Of a DNA stretch of 64,000 nt, positions 45,686-55,479 are shown piece after piece. The notes beneath the pieces are model-generated. The model saw nothing but the letters and a program-made list of their open reading frames with translations, had not been told where the DNA came from and did no database searches. The DNA lies in the NCBI GenBank assembly GCA_021234155.1, contig JAJEKV010000205.1:1099501-1163500 (forward strand), read 5' to 3'. Source of the stretch: Isoetes taiwanensis. Taxonomy: Eukaryota > Streptophyta > Lycopodiopsida > Isoetales > Isoetaceae. Positions within the stretch are counted from its first letter, which is position 1; each line of letters begins with the position of its first letter. Made by a program: the position numbers and the translations under genes.

Positions 45686-46219
45686 TTATGACAGGGTAAC
45701 CACAGAACCATCAAGCCCAATTTTCGGGCTGTTTTCCAACAGGGTGAAATCCCCCATTTCAAAGAATTCCGCCACTCTTGGCCCTTCCCTATCCCTGATG
45801 CAAATTATATTTTTCCTGTTAGAAATCAAAGCTTTACCTCTATCAATGATGCCTCTGGCTGTTGGGTCCAGGGATTTGCGCGACTGTAAGTGGCACTCCA
45901 AATCAAGAAAACAATCCTCCAACTGATTGAAAACATCATACTGCTTCATATTTTCATATTATCTCAAGAGAGGGGCTCTTGATCTTCCGCTCCTCTGCTG
46001 CAACTCTTCCTACAGAGACGCAACCTTGGACTCCAGGGCTGCAAAAATCTCTGCCTTTGAGCTACTCAGATCCTGCAACCTGCTCTCCAAAAGGCCACTC
46101 AGCCTGTCAAATTTCGTTTCTAATCTGCCTTCCACGGCTTTAAGCCATGCCGGAACATGCTCAGAAGCACCAGAAGCCTGTCTCTTCCTGAGCCTTATCA
46201 CACCAGATTTTGGAGCCAT
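45686..46219 (-). pseudogene. Coiled-coil, gag-like ORF with two in-frame stops
   Basis: From ATG 46219 the frame reads M-A-P-K-S-G-V-I-R-L-R-K-R, then a heptad-like stretch (A-W-L-K-A-V-E-G-R-L-E-T-K-F, L-S-G-L-L-E-S-R-L-Q-D-L). It reaches a TAG at 46012-46010, passes a TAA before 45949, and continues in the same frame to 45686 with I-I-D-R-G-K-A-L-I-S-N-R-K-N-I-I-C-I-R-D-R-E-G-P-R-V-A-E-F-F. Both stops could derive from Gln codons by C-to-T change. The second half loosely recalls a 'L-I-x-x-R-N-x-x-I-x-x-A-D-R-x-G-W-x-V-A' motif seen in gag-like proteins of other eukaryotic elements; that is memory-based. About 200 codons from start to end. Confidence 0.45.
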
Positions 46220-46603
46220 AGCAGCAGCGTGGATGTCCTGAAGCGTGAACCAAAACCCAAAGCCAACAGCCCGACACCAATCCTTGCCAGACGACCTAGC
46301 AGCAAACCGCCAGAAGAACGGCCGAAAGCGGTAACTTGCAGATGCGCGGTGGTCGAAGGGGACAAAACCAAAGGGGTACGTAGACAAAATGGGCACCCAA
46401 ACAGCAACACCGGAGTGAACTGCGGGAATTGGGTCCGACTGTAGGAAAGGAAGACGGAGATGCTAAGAGGCTGATGAGAAGGAAATGGGCGTCCAAGAAC
46501 TAAATAGGGATCTAGGAAACTGCCAGCATAACTAACCCTAACTGCATCGTACTTCTAGAATTATGTTTTCCTTCTATTCGGTGAAACGAAGGAAAACATC
46601 ATT

Positions 46604-47950
46604 TCCACAACCAAGTGATCATAGATGAGCCTGTCAATCACAAAGAAGCAATGTCCAGCTGCAATTATAAGGAGTGGACCAAACCCATGCAGGAAGAATT
46701 CAACACATTTCTTGCTAATAATACCTGGGAGATGGTCAGTTGCCACCTGGCAGAAAAGCCGTTCCCTACAAATGGGTTTACAAGGTCAAGTACAATGAAG
46801 AAGATGAAATTGATCGATTCAAGGCTAGACTTGTTGCCAAAGGCTACTCCCAAGTACCAAGCGTTGATTTTTATGAGACCTTTGCCCCTGTTGCATGTTT
46901 AAGTTTGGTCATACTTATTATTGCACTAGTAACAGTGCCCAGCGTTGCTGGGCTGTAAAGTTATCAACGAACAATGAGAAGAGTTGTCGTAATAACTGTG
47001 GTGTAAAACCGTTATTGACATCTAATTACATATTCAAGGGGTAGTACATCGTTACGCATAAGTCATTTCAACATGAAACTTACACACTGAAGATGTAGTA
47101 CACCGTTACCAGTCTAAGGGGGGCTACAAATTGTTGCAATCAAAGACAATGATTGATTAATGCCTATATAATATTGTATGAAACTTGACCCATGTAAAAC
47201 TGTATGAAGCTTGACCAGATACATAGACCTCGCTTAGTTTGTGGAAAACTCAAAAACATTTATATAGCTGCAGGCATCGACCATTGAACCCTAAAAAGCT
47301 AGAGCGAAAAGAAAAAACCACAGGCTATCTCGCCCGTCGAACTAAATTAAAGATCAAATCTGAGCCGTCAAAATTTTAGGGCGTGATTCAAGACACACCG
47401 GATAACATTATAATATAGGATTAGCAGCAATGCATGTTTTAGACATCCAGCAGATGGATGTTAAAACTGCTTTTCTCAATGGCAAGGTAGATGAGGAAGT
47501 TTACATGAGACAAGCCCCTGGTTTCATTTCACAAGGGGCAATCATAGCTAGTTTACAAGCTGAAGAAAGCAATTTATGGCCTCCAATAGTCTTCCAGACA
47601 ATGGCACAAGATTATCCATACTTTTTTTTCCAGCCAGGACTTCATTCAAAGCCAGGTAGATTGAAATGTTTATCATAAGTTTGCAGGTTCCCAAATGCTC
47701 TTCATAGTGCTCTGTGTAGATGATCTGATCCTTGCTAGCAATTGTAAGTTCCTTTTGCATGACACCAAGCAAAGCCTTGCTACCCATTTCCATATGACAG
47801 ACTTAGGGCCACTTAAGCATTTTCTGGGTATATAAATACGTAGGGATGATGATCGAATTGTTTTGCACCAAAAGAAGGCTAGACAAACACTGCTCTCTAA
47901 ATGTGGCATGGAGGATGGCAAGACAGTATCTACATCTATCAAATGAGAGT
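46604..47950 (+). pseudogene. Copia reverse transcriptase region, split by a Helitron
   Basis: The N-terminal part M-Q-E-E-F-N-T-F-L-A-N-N-T-W-E-M-V reads to K-W-V-Y-K-V-K-Y-N and A-R-L-V-A-K-G-Y-S-Q near 46850. It is cut at 46925 and resumes at 47421 as A-M-H-V-L-D-I-Q-Q-M-D-V-K-T-A-F-L-N-G. Later C-V-D-D-L-I-L-A-S-N near 47711-47745 is the catalytic box. H-F-L-G-I follows near 47820, then the Q-K-K-A-R-Q-T-L-L connection segment. RNase H is not clearly present. Confidence 0.82.
46926..47420 (-). mobile_element. Small non-autonomous canonical Helitron
   Basis: On the minus strand the element begins TCCTATATTATAATG, close to the canonical TCTATATTATAA start. It ends with a hairpin GCCCAGC-AAC-GCTGGGC (46953-46937), a 7-nt spacer and CTAG. 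It is flanked by host A on the 5' side and T on the 3' side. No target duplication is made: joining 46925 to 47421 restores the copia frame L-I-I-A-L-A-A-A-M-H-V. All hallmarks of canonical Helitrons (TC start, 3' hairpin, CTRR end, A|T target) are present. It is 495 bp and encodes nothing. Confidence 0.9.
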
Positions 47951-48079
47951 GCACTGTCTCCACCTATCAGATGCCACCTCTCTCATGCCTCTAGCAAATT
48001 CCCTTCCAAGGTCACAATTATCAGAGAACTTATGGAAGAGACATCACAGCCACACAACACAACGGTTGTTCGGAAGAGG

Positions 48080-50275
48080 TTTGGACCTCCCCTCCCCACA
48101 AGGCCTCTCCTTTCATTGCCATCTCTTCCTTGCATAATTCGAACAAGGGTACTCCGTCAAATCCTCAAAAGCTCTCTCCGGTGTCTGACTCCTCATGTCA
48201 ATCAATATCACTCTCCCCAGCTTTCTCGGCAGGCACTATATGCGTACAATCAACATGTTGCTGGTTGTACTCTCCAGTTGCAAGAATCTCAAGACAAACT
48301 CATGAATGGTATTAAGGACCATCTTGATTCCGTTGATGCCTTAACGCGTGAGCTCCAGAAGCTTCATACTCAGAAAACTAATCTCGAGAAACAGCTCCAA
48401 CAAAAACATGTTGATCTTCTGGACACCCGTGAAGAACTCAAATGGGCCCACGAAGCCAAGGCTCATCTGGAGGCTCTCCACACTCCACTATAGGCTCAGG
48501 TCAACACTCTCATGGACCAATTCACGGCCAAGGATCAGACTCTTCATGATGCTTTGGCCCTTTATCGGTGTCTTCAAGAAGAATTTCAACATCAATAGCG
48601 TGCCACCACTCAATATCAACCATCACTGAACTTGAAGGCCTTTTGCACAAGTACAGGTCAAATGTTTGGAAACTTAGTTGCAAAAAATTTGTTAAGAAAA
48701 AAATCATCGATGACACAGAAATTGTTGATCTCCAGCTCCAAGTTTCCTCTATGGACACTTCATCTTCTCATCCTGCTCATGCTCAAAGGAAGATCAAAGA
48801 ACTCAAACACATTGCTGATGGGAAGGCTAATCAAATTCAAGACCTGCAAAATCAACTTCAACAGGCTGAACAATTTGCGGAAGATGCTGACATCAACAAA
48901 GAATGGTACACTACTTTGGCATCTCATATTAGTCGGGATTATCCTCTTTCCACGGGCTACCTGGACTATGTCAAGGCACGACATCATCTTTTCCTCATAT
49001 GATGGCTCAACGTCTCTATTTTCATGGAAGGCCCGATCACCGTTCAAGATTTTTCACGTCTGTGGCCCAGCCTCGCAATAGAAGAACAAAGTGTCCTGTG
49101 TGCACTGGTAAATTTTCAGTTGTTACATTTTGAAGATCTTCAGTTCTTCATCTTCCGCATTTTTCAAACTACGGCATATGTCTTGCATGATTTTTATCTT
49201 GCTTACACTCAGGAAAAATTCTCTGAAGATCATCCTTCAGCATTCACGGACAATATATCTGTTGTTTTGTTACTCCAAAAGGATAACAAGTATCTCTCTG
49301 ATTTAGCTTCCACTGTTGTCCTTCAGAAGGAATACATGTCTGAGCTTTATTCCCACCTTATCCCTTGGGCTCAGGAAGCTCTCCATTGTGCTCAGACATA
49401 TTTGCATAAAGACTATGGCATCAGCTATGCACAATTCCTATCTTGAAAATCAGGTCATTCCAATTGACTGAGAATCGTCTCCCCTAGACACCTTGATGCC
49501 GCCTCAAGATTGGGAGACTCTTTGCAAACAGTTAGATCCAAGCACTGGTTGAGGAATTTCGAGCTCAATCTCAGAATGAGTGTATTCATCCACTGCCTCA
49601 TGTTAGTCTTCATGCCTCTCTGGGTGTACCTCCATGCCGTGAGCATGTTATCACGGACTGATGCTCTTCCTTTTGGACACGCACTCTAGCTGCATATGTT
49701 GAATGGACACCCATGCATATTACCATGGATCTCCGTTGGGATCCCTCTTTTGTTCGTAGACATGCTTGAAAGGATACAAATATCTTGGATACCACAACAA
49801 ATTGGATTTATATCCCCAATGATAAGCCGTGGAAGACTCCTGTTAATGCCATGGCTGGCTTAACACAATTCTTGACCAAGGCTACCACTTCACCAGATCC
49901 ATCTGTCCACAGATAGGCTGGGTTCTGTGCTATTTTGAAATGCATCCTTATGAGCTCCTTGAATCGTCGGAGACCCATCTTTCACTACAATCCAAATGTT
50001 AGTGTCACTGCTTTCGGCCTTGAAACTTTTCTGCTTATGGAATGTCAGTTTATCCCTGTTGCAGCTCATCAAGCCTTTGAAGAAATGGTTCCAAACTGGG
50101 TTCCTTGTGGATTCCACGCCAGCTCTGGGACGGGCCATGCATGATGCCTCCAACAGCGTCAACAACTGGTTGCTGGATATTAGAATCAGCTCTAACCACA
50201 TAGTTGTCAGGATAATGCCGATGAACTAGAGAACTTCTCTCCTACAGAGACGGTGCCTGTTTTTCTTTCCTCCGA
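48080..50275 (+). pseudogene. Long coiled-coil-rich ORF of a retroelement-like unit, frameshifted
   Basis: The readable pieces in order are: S-N-K-G-T-P-S-N-P-Q-K-L-S-P-V-S near 48135; a long amphipathic region (L-Q-E-S-Q-D-K-L-M, A-L-T-R-E-L-Q-K-L-H-T-Q-K-T-N-L-E-K, T-R-E-E-L-K-W-A-H-E-A-K, to about 48595); another coil (H-I-A-D-G-K-A-N-Q-I-Q-D-L-Q-N-Q-L near 48810-48870); a globular segment (I-T-V-Q-D-F-S-R-L-W-P-S-L to 49446); a segment near 49800-50140; and an acidic end D-N-A-D-E-L-E-N-F-S near 50215. It ends just before a polypurine tract. No RT, protease or zinc knuckle was recognised. It may be the gag-like or extra ORF of a large non-autonomous LTR element. Function unknown. Confidence 0.4.
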
Positions 50276-50284
50276 GGATTCTTT

Positions 50285-50296
50285 GGTGGGGGAAAG
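50285..50296 (+). promoter_or_regulatory. Polypurine tract next to a likely 3' LTR start
   Basis: GGTGGGGGAAAG is followed directly by TGTTAATCACGTG at 50297, the arrangement found at the 3' LTR boundary of plant LTR retrotransposons. The LTR end and the matching 5' LTR were not found in the window. Confidence 0.5.
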
Positions 50297-50673
50297 TGTT
50301 AATCACGTGCCCAAAGGCAAATTGCCCTCTGTCAGGGAATTCGACGGAGCTATAAAATTTCGTATGAAATTTTGGGGTGACCTGGCGGCACTCAAAATTT
50401 CATAACGAAATCTTAAGCTCCTTCGAATTACTCCTTCTAAAAAGTACTTTTATCTTTAGATTTCATCGTTGGACCATGTCCATGTCGTGGGAAACAAAAA
50501 AGAAGAAATAAATCTAATGATTATTACTTTGACTTTTTCTTTCTTTCTTTTATTATTTCTTTTAAGGGAACTTTTACAAGTCACAAAGTCCACTAGTCTT
50601 ATGTTAAGCAAGATACTAATGTGGAACTTTTAAGATCATGTACCATCATGGAAGATGTTTGCAACATAGTAAC

Positions 50674-51825
50674 TCATGTATTATAAAGTTGTTGCAGTGC
50701 TTGTACCCTCCTAGAGTTGAATTCTACTAAGCATGCATGATGGAGTGGTGAGGCGAAATTTGTACCAAAGTATCCATCATAGAAAGCCAAGGGGATATCA
50801 ACATAGCCAGTATCTTGTCTTCTGACATAAAATTTTCCGGATGACAATTGAGTATGGGGCAAGAGGGCCAACCAAATAGCAGTGTCAGCACCAATATCGA
50901 CAGGGTGGCCAAGTTGGAAAGACATGTTGGTGCTGGTAAGTCCTGGACAAAAGCAATTAACATAGACACCCACCTGGCCAAGCTTTAAAGCAAGTACTCT
51001 AGCATAGGCATTGAGGGCCATTTTTGAGACAACATAATCGACTGAATCATCTATAGGCAGGTCTTGTAGGAGAGTAGAGTGCTTTATAGGCCAACCTTTT
51101 TCAATGTGCGTGCCATGTCCCAAATCATTGAGGAAGTCTTGGACAAAGCATTCAATTGATTCTTCATTGAGTGTCTCCTCTGCATTTGATAACTTATGCA
51201 TCCAATTCTTTGCTACCTGGTCCCGGAGAGCATTGATTCTACCGGCACTGGAGCTCACAATTATGATTCTTGCGTGTGGGCGAAGAAGCGGGGTTAGAAC
51301 TTGTATGAGTCTCTTGGAGCCATAGAAGTTTGTGTTGAGTGTTGTGGTGGCCCTATGGACATCAAGGGGTGAGGGAGGAGGTGAAATTCCAGCATTGCTG
51401 ACCTGCATGGTAGGGAAAATAAAGTTAGAACTTGAAAGTTACAAAAAAAATGTGGATATTAAAGACTGGCCATCCAAAAGACCATTTCGAAAAATACATG
51501 TACACTAACTTACAACAGAAGTGGTACTTACCAGGACATCGAGGCCTCCAAATTGTTGGTTTAGCCATGCGGCTAATCCAGAGATGGAATTTGGATCGGT
51601 GACATCGAGCTGGTGGAAAAAAACGCGCAGACCATATTGGGTCTTCAACATACGAACTACAGCTTTTCCATCACAAACATTCCTTGCAGTTAGAACCACT
51701 TTCATGCCCGCACTCGCCAAACCCTTCACAATCTCAAGGCCTATGCCTCTGTTTCCTCCGCTTACCACAGCCACAGTTTGCCTGAAAAACAAATCCCAGA
51801 AATGGATCATCAGTTTACGCCTCAA
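50674..51825 (-). CDS. Short-chain dehydrogenase/reductase, carbonyl-reductase/neomenthol-dehydrogenase-like, two exons visible
   Basis: Exon 1 is 51825-51532, the intron 51531-51403 (donor gtaagt, acceptor ccatgcag), exon 2 51402-50674. Both junctions are in phase 0 and join D-V-L to V-S-N-A-G. The product of about 340 residues has the NAD(P)-binding S-G-G-N-R-G-I-G (22-29), N-A-G (101-103), the catalytic Ser in I-V-S-S-S-A-G (148-150), Tyr221 and Lys225 in Y-V-V-S-K, and C-P-G downstream. The ~70-residue stretch between catalytic Ser and Tyr is typical of plant neomenthol-dehydrogenase/salutaridine-reductase-like SDRs, which reduce small carbonyl compounds with NADPH. The catalytic residues are intact. 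The first ~16 residues look unlike an SDR start, and tttttcag at 51789-51782 could be an acceptor, so a further upstream exon is possible. Confidence 0.82.
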
Positions 51826-52349
51826 ATTTCACAGCAATGGATTCAAATTTCAGTTAGTTACTTGGTGTCTTGTAGCTGTTGGGACGCCATCTATTAGCAG
51901 ATACAGTATGTTGGATTGTACTGTTTCTGATATGGTATATAATATATAGTTGTAGAGAACACGCTTTTGGTGTGTCAGAGTCATTCCAGTGGTGGCCTCC
52001 AATGTGGGAAGCATTCTTTGTTTCGTATTTCCTAGGACCCTCTGTACCGTGTAGTCAAATAGAATTTTATTACAAATCAAATGTCGTGGATCGTTCTCGC
52101 TTGACTTCCACGTTGGTTTTCTTGGTCCAGTCTATAAAATAGACACGTGATATAATATTACATTCAGGTAAGATTGTTTGTTCGTTTCTTCGCCTAACCC
52201 GAGCTGCCACTTTCCTGCAATTCTAGCTATGTCACGTGTCCTGTCATGTCGCCTAAAATCATTTTGAGCCGTTCGATTCTCTAATTTCAAATCCTACGGT
52301 CAGGGAAATTAAAAAACTCAAGAAATTCTGTGCCGGAGTTTGGTTCCTT

Positions 52350-53284
52350 TGTTATTTTAGCAGGGTAGGGCGGCGTGGCTATGGCGACAGGCGTAAGAAT
52401 GTTTAAGGCAAGGCGGCAGGGGGAGAAGCACGGCCATGGTAGGGCACGATGCACAGCAGGCGGATTTCGGTGATGCATGGGTGGAGGTTTAAAATATTAC
52501 TAATATAATCCGCAGTTCTGAGGAAACGGATTTCACAATACTCATCTTTTCGTAAATGGGCTCCTCTCAGATGTTTAAGAGGGCTCTTGCCGTTGCAGCT
52601 TTGGATTTGGGTGTTCAAGCAGCTCTGTTACTTGCCAGCTTTTCACTACAGATCCCTACACTAGCTACTGAGATTGAATCCATTTTCTTATTCTTCTAGC
52701 TTGCCTCAACGTGGCCCTCTTTTGTGACTGATGCGTATTTTATTATGCATCTGGAGACGGTAGAGCTTTGGAGCACTGGAATTACGTCCGTTTGGACCTG
52801 AGAAGGGGTTCTTTTTCATGTTACATCAGGTTTTAGCATAGCTTAGAAGCTCTACGATTCTGTATTGCTCTTCGAAGAGACAAGCTGATGGACTTCTGAG
52901 GAGCAGTTTGATGGGCATTGTTGACGCATGTGTTGCCTCCTTCACTGCTGTAAATCCTGGGGCAGAGCTCAGGCCTCCATGCTTCACTCTGTCAGAGCTT
53001 CATGTTTTTTTAATGTCAATGTGTACGAAAGTCCTATGGAAGAGCTCAGAGTCTCATGTTTGGCTGTACCAGAGGTTATGGCAGCTCCGCCCATGGTTAC
53101 GCCCGTGGTACTAGCCAATCCATTTGATGAAGCTAATCAAGTGCTTGTTGCCCGCTAAGCTGTCCGGATCTGTCTAATGGACTCTGACTTAAAGCATGGA
53201 GCCTGTAGTGAATGCATCTGCCTATTTTCTATATTACACCTGCAAATAAAGAGTATAAGCAAGAAAAAAATTATAATTCTGTAT
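52350..53284. other. Stretch without a supported gene
   Basis: Short frames around 52.9-53.15 kb (e.g. N-V-Y-E-S-P-M-E-E-L-R-V-S-C-L-A-V-P-E-V) look protein-like but match nothing I know. Otherwise there is no structure. Confidence 0.35.
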
Positions 53285-53660
53285 TTAGTGCTTGAGCAGA
53301 ATTGTGCCCACTTTTCAATCACTTAAACTGGCATGGAAGCAAAGCCTGCAAGTGTAGGAACATGTTCTAATATATGCACATGTTCTAATATATGCACATG
53401 TTCTACACTTCATACGTTTATGGCATTCATTTGCTTCATTTGCATGCAGAATGCAGGGGACCATGAAATTGGTGTTTAGTGCTTCAGCAGAATTCTGCCC
53501 GCTTTTCTATCACTTAAACTGGCATGGAAACAAAGCCTGCAAGTGTAGGGACATGTTCTAATATCTGCACTTGTTATACACTTCATACGTTTATGGTATT
53601 TGTTTGCTTCATTTGCCTCCAGAATGCAGGGGACCATGAATTTGCCCTGATATTAGATAC
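53285..53660. repeat. Tandem duplication, ~188-bp unit, two copies
   Basis: Both copies run from agcagaatt.tgccc..cttttc through cacttaaactggcatgga, caaagcctgcaagtgtagg, to aatgcaggggaccatgaa. The first copy has three 18-bp acatgttctaatatatgc sub-repeats. Confidence 0.8.
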
Positions 53661-54239
53661 GCGGCATGATATTTGGTACATTGGAGCAGTTATATGGCTT
53701 TATCTTAACGGCATGAAAATAGGTTGAGCTTATTTTCTCAAGCAGAAGCTTCTTACAGTTTTGGAGATTAAGATTTTCAAATAATGCTTCAGATGCTCCC
53801 CTATTTCATATAGCACAGCATCATATTACAGCTCTGTTGTTGTTTGCGTAGAGAAGAATAAACATTCACACTGGCAAGGCATCCTATGAAGCCTGGCAAA
53901 GAATTGAATTGCAAGAATGAAGCAATTGGTAAGCAGATAAGATATCTTGACTTTAATACGAATTCTTCCTTTGATGTGTCTTGACTTTGGGATGAATTCT
54001 TCTTTGAATGTGAAGTTTTAAGTGCAGCATTATTCCTTCAGCAAATTGACCTTTTTAGCAGGGTTGCCTAACCCGAGCTGCCCACTTTCCTGCGTTTCTA
54101 GCTATGCCACGTCAGCTGTAATCATTTTTAGCCATCCGATTCTGTATTTTCTGATGGTAAGGTCAGGGAAATTAGAAAAGCAAGTAATTGTTTGCCGGAG
54201 TTTTGTCGATATAGCCTCTTTGCCTCCGTCGGATTCGTT

Positions 54240-55479
54240 TCTTAGCTCTGAAAATTATGGTTGTGCCTGAGAAATGGCTTCAGCAACTCATGGTGCATAC
54301 TGATGCCACGGGCTTTAAAGTGGCTGATCGGTGTATCCAAGAGGCATCTTTCTAGTATTTACCTTGAAACTGATGACCATATTGAAGACTTTACAACTTC
54401 CCAGCAGGCAATAATCCCACTTAGGAAAGGGTTTAGCTCCCGTGACGATTCATGCAACGCGCTTAAAACCCGTGATGTTGTTCATGCTTTTAATGTCATG
54501 AAAGTAGCTTTCCACGACACAAATCTCGCAACAGATACATCAGGATTTTTTGAAGATGCAATTATTTCCACCATCGAGGCATTCTCTTCACGCCATTGGG
54601 AGATAAGGAACAGTGCGACCCTTGCCTTCACAGCGCTTGTGCATCGTACAGTTGGATTTCTGAACATTCATTCATCACAATTACAGAGTTTCTTAATGTG
54701 GTGGAGGGCGGGCTGCAACTAATTCAACTAATTCAGAGCTGTCCCAAACTATTAAAGCATCATATGCTTCTGATTGGTAAGCTCCAGAGGCTACTTTTGG
54801 AGACATGTCTAAAATGTTTAGACCATGATCAATACAATCCTTGGAATGCTAACATTATAAGATTACGGTCTACAAGCAGCTGAATTGTACTTTTCTAATA
54901 CTTTTGAAGGACAAAAGAAGGCAGCACAGGGATTGTCAAGAGAAGAAAATGGATCTGTTGAAAGCTTTTGTGAGGGCGCACACTTTAACTCTGTTTTGAA
55001 GAAAGCATTATCCGATGATATGTATGAGGTACGTCTTGCTACATTGAAGGTCTTGAGAAAGACCCCAGGCCAAAGTACCCAATGCAACTTATTTAAATGG
55101 GACTTTTTTTTCCCTACATTTTTTATTGAACGTTTGAAAGTTGAACTACATCCACGTTGCATGCAGCGGATCTTACAAGTTCTTTTCCGTTGGACATGTA
55201 TAACTAAAGAATGCCCACTTCCTGTTGAAAACATTCCTAGGACTTTCAACCCAACTCACATACATGGATCTCAGAGTGATTGGAATTCTAGTATAGGAAG
55301 ACACTAACAAACGTTTATGAAACTACAAAACTAGCAAAATGTATGGAATATGCAATTCGATGCCTTGGCCTATGGCTAAATAATAAATGCTTTCAACAAT
55401 TTATAGGCACTTTACCAAATGAGGCAGAAATGGGTGATGTTATTTGCATATGGACTAGAGTTGTTGACAAGCACAGCTA
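54240..55479 (+). pseudogene. THADA-like (DUF2428 family) C-terminal fragment
   Basis: The order of segments follows THADA proteins, large HEAT/ARM-type proteins linked to tRNA 2'-O-methylation (Trm732 group). Readable are A-L-K-W-L-I-G-V-S-K, then V-V-H-A-F-N-V-M-K-V-A-F-H-D-T-N-L-A-T-D, I-E-A-F-S-S-R-H-W-E-I-R-N-S-A-T-L-A-F-T-A-L-V (the DUF2428 core, about 54470-54650), L-K-K-A-L-S-D-D-M-Y-E-V-R-L-A-T-L-K-V-L near 54995, C-M-Q-R-I-L-Q-V-L-F-R-W near 55160, and A-I-R-C-L-G-L-W-L near 55355. The N-terminal two thirds are absent. There is a stop after A-S-F near 54352, frames shift, and similarity ends at 55479 where helicase sequence begins. It is a fragment rather than a working gene. Confidence 0.72.

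Larger units (their letters stand above)
42644..46603 (+). mobile_element. Helentron/Helitron2-like dimer inserted in copia, carrying gene fragments
   Basis: It starts TCTAGAACTACTGTGCG and ends with a hairpin (10-bp stem gttttccttc/gaaggaaaac, 46565-46597) plus the tail ATCATT. Just inside the hairpin lies gtacttctaga (46549-46559), the inverse complement of the 5' end at 10 of 11 positions. Inside, at 43404/43405, the 3' end is followed directly by a second 5' end. Thus there are two head-to-tail units, 761 bp (42644-43404) and 3,199 bp (43405-46603), sharing ~35 bp at the 5' end and ~190 bp at the 3' end. The empty site reads gcat|tccacaacc, which restores I-A-F-H-N-Q-V-I-I-D-E in the copia protein. 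The second unit carries a PPR fragment and a coiled-coil ORF, both antisense to the element. Confidence 0.72.
39931..47950 (+). mobile_element. Decayed Ty1/copia retrotransposon carrying two later insertions
   Basis: Domain order is gag, zinc knuckle, protease, integrase, reverse transcriptase, which is the copia order. It is interrupted by a 3.96-kb insertion (42644-46603) between integrase and RT and a 495-bp insertion (46926-47420) within RT. Removing each one on paper restores the copia frame exactly. Many stops and frameshifts make it inactive. The 3' part after RT passes into a different coiled-coil ORF at about 48 kb, so the 3' LTR is lost or displaced. Confidence 0.85.
52190..54205. 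repeat. Pair of ~150-bp direct repeats
   Basis: 52190-52345 and 54055-54205 share ctaacccgagctgcc, ctttcctgc, ttctagctatg.cacgt, then gtcagggaaatta and gccggagttt in the same order. They lie upstream of the leftward SDR gene and upstream of the rightward THADA-like fragment respectively. Confidence 0.7.

Noticed and set aside
42644-46603. LTR retrotransposon reading of the ~190-bp repeats at 43.21-43.40 and 46.42-46.60 kb
   Set aside because: The repeats are 3' ends of two units; each is preceded by different sequence, the first is followed at once by a new 5' end, there are no TG..CA termini, primer site or purine tract, and the insertion makes no target duplication beyond an ambiguous few bases.
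39931-47950. Endogenous virus
   Set aside because: Domain order and motifs are those of a Ty1/copia retrotransposon, with no movement, coat or envelope gene.
48080-50275. Kinesin, myosin or other cytoskeletal coiled-coil gene
   Set aside because: No motor or other domain is visible, and the frame ends at a polypurine tract and LTR-like start, pointing to a mobile element.
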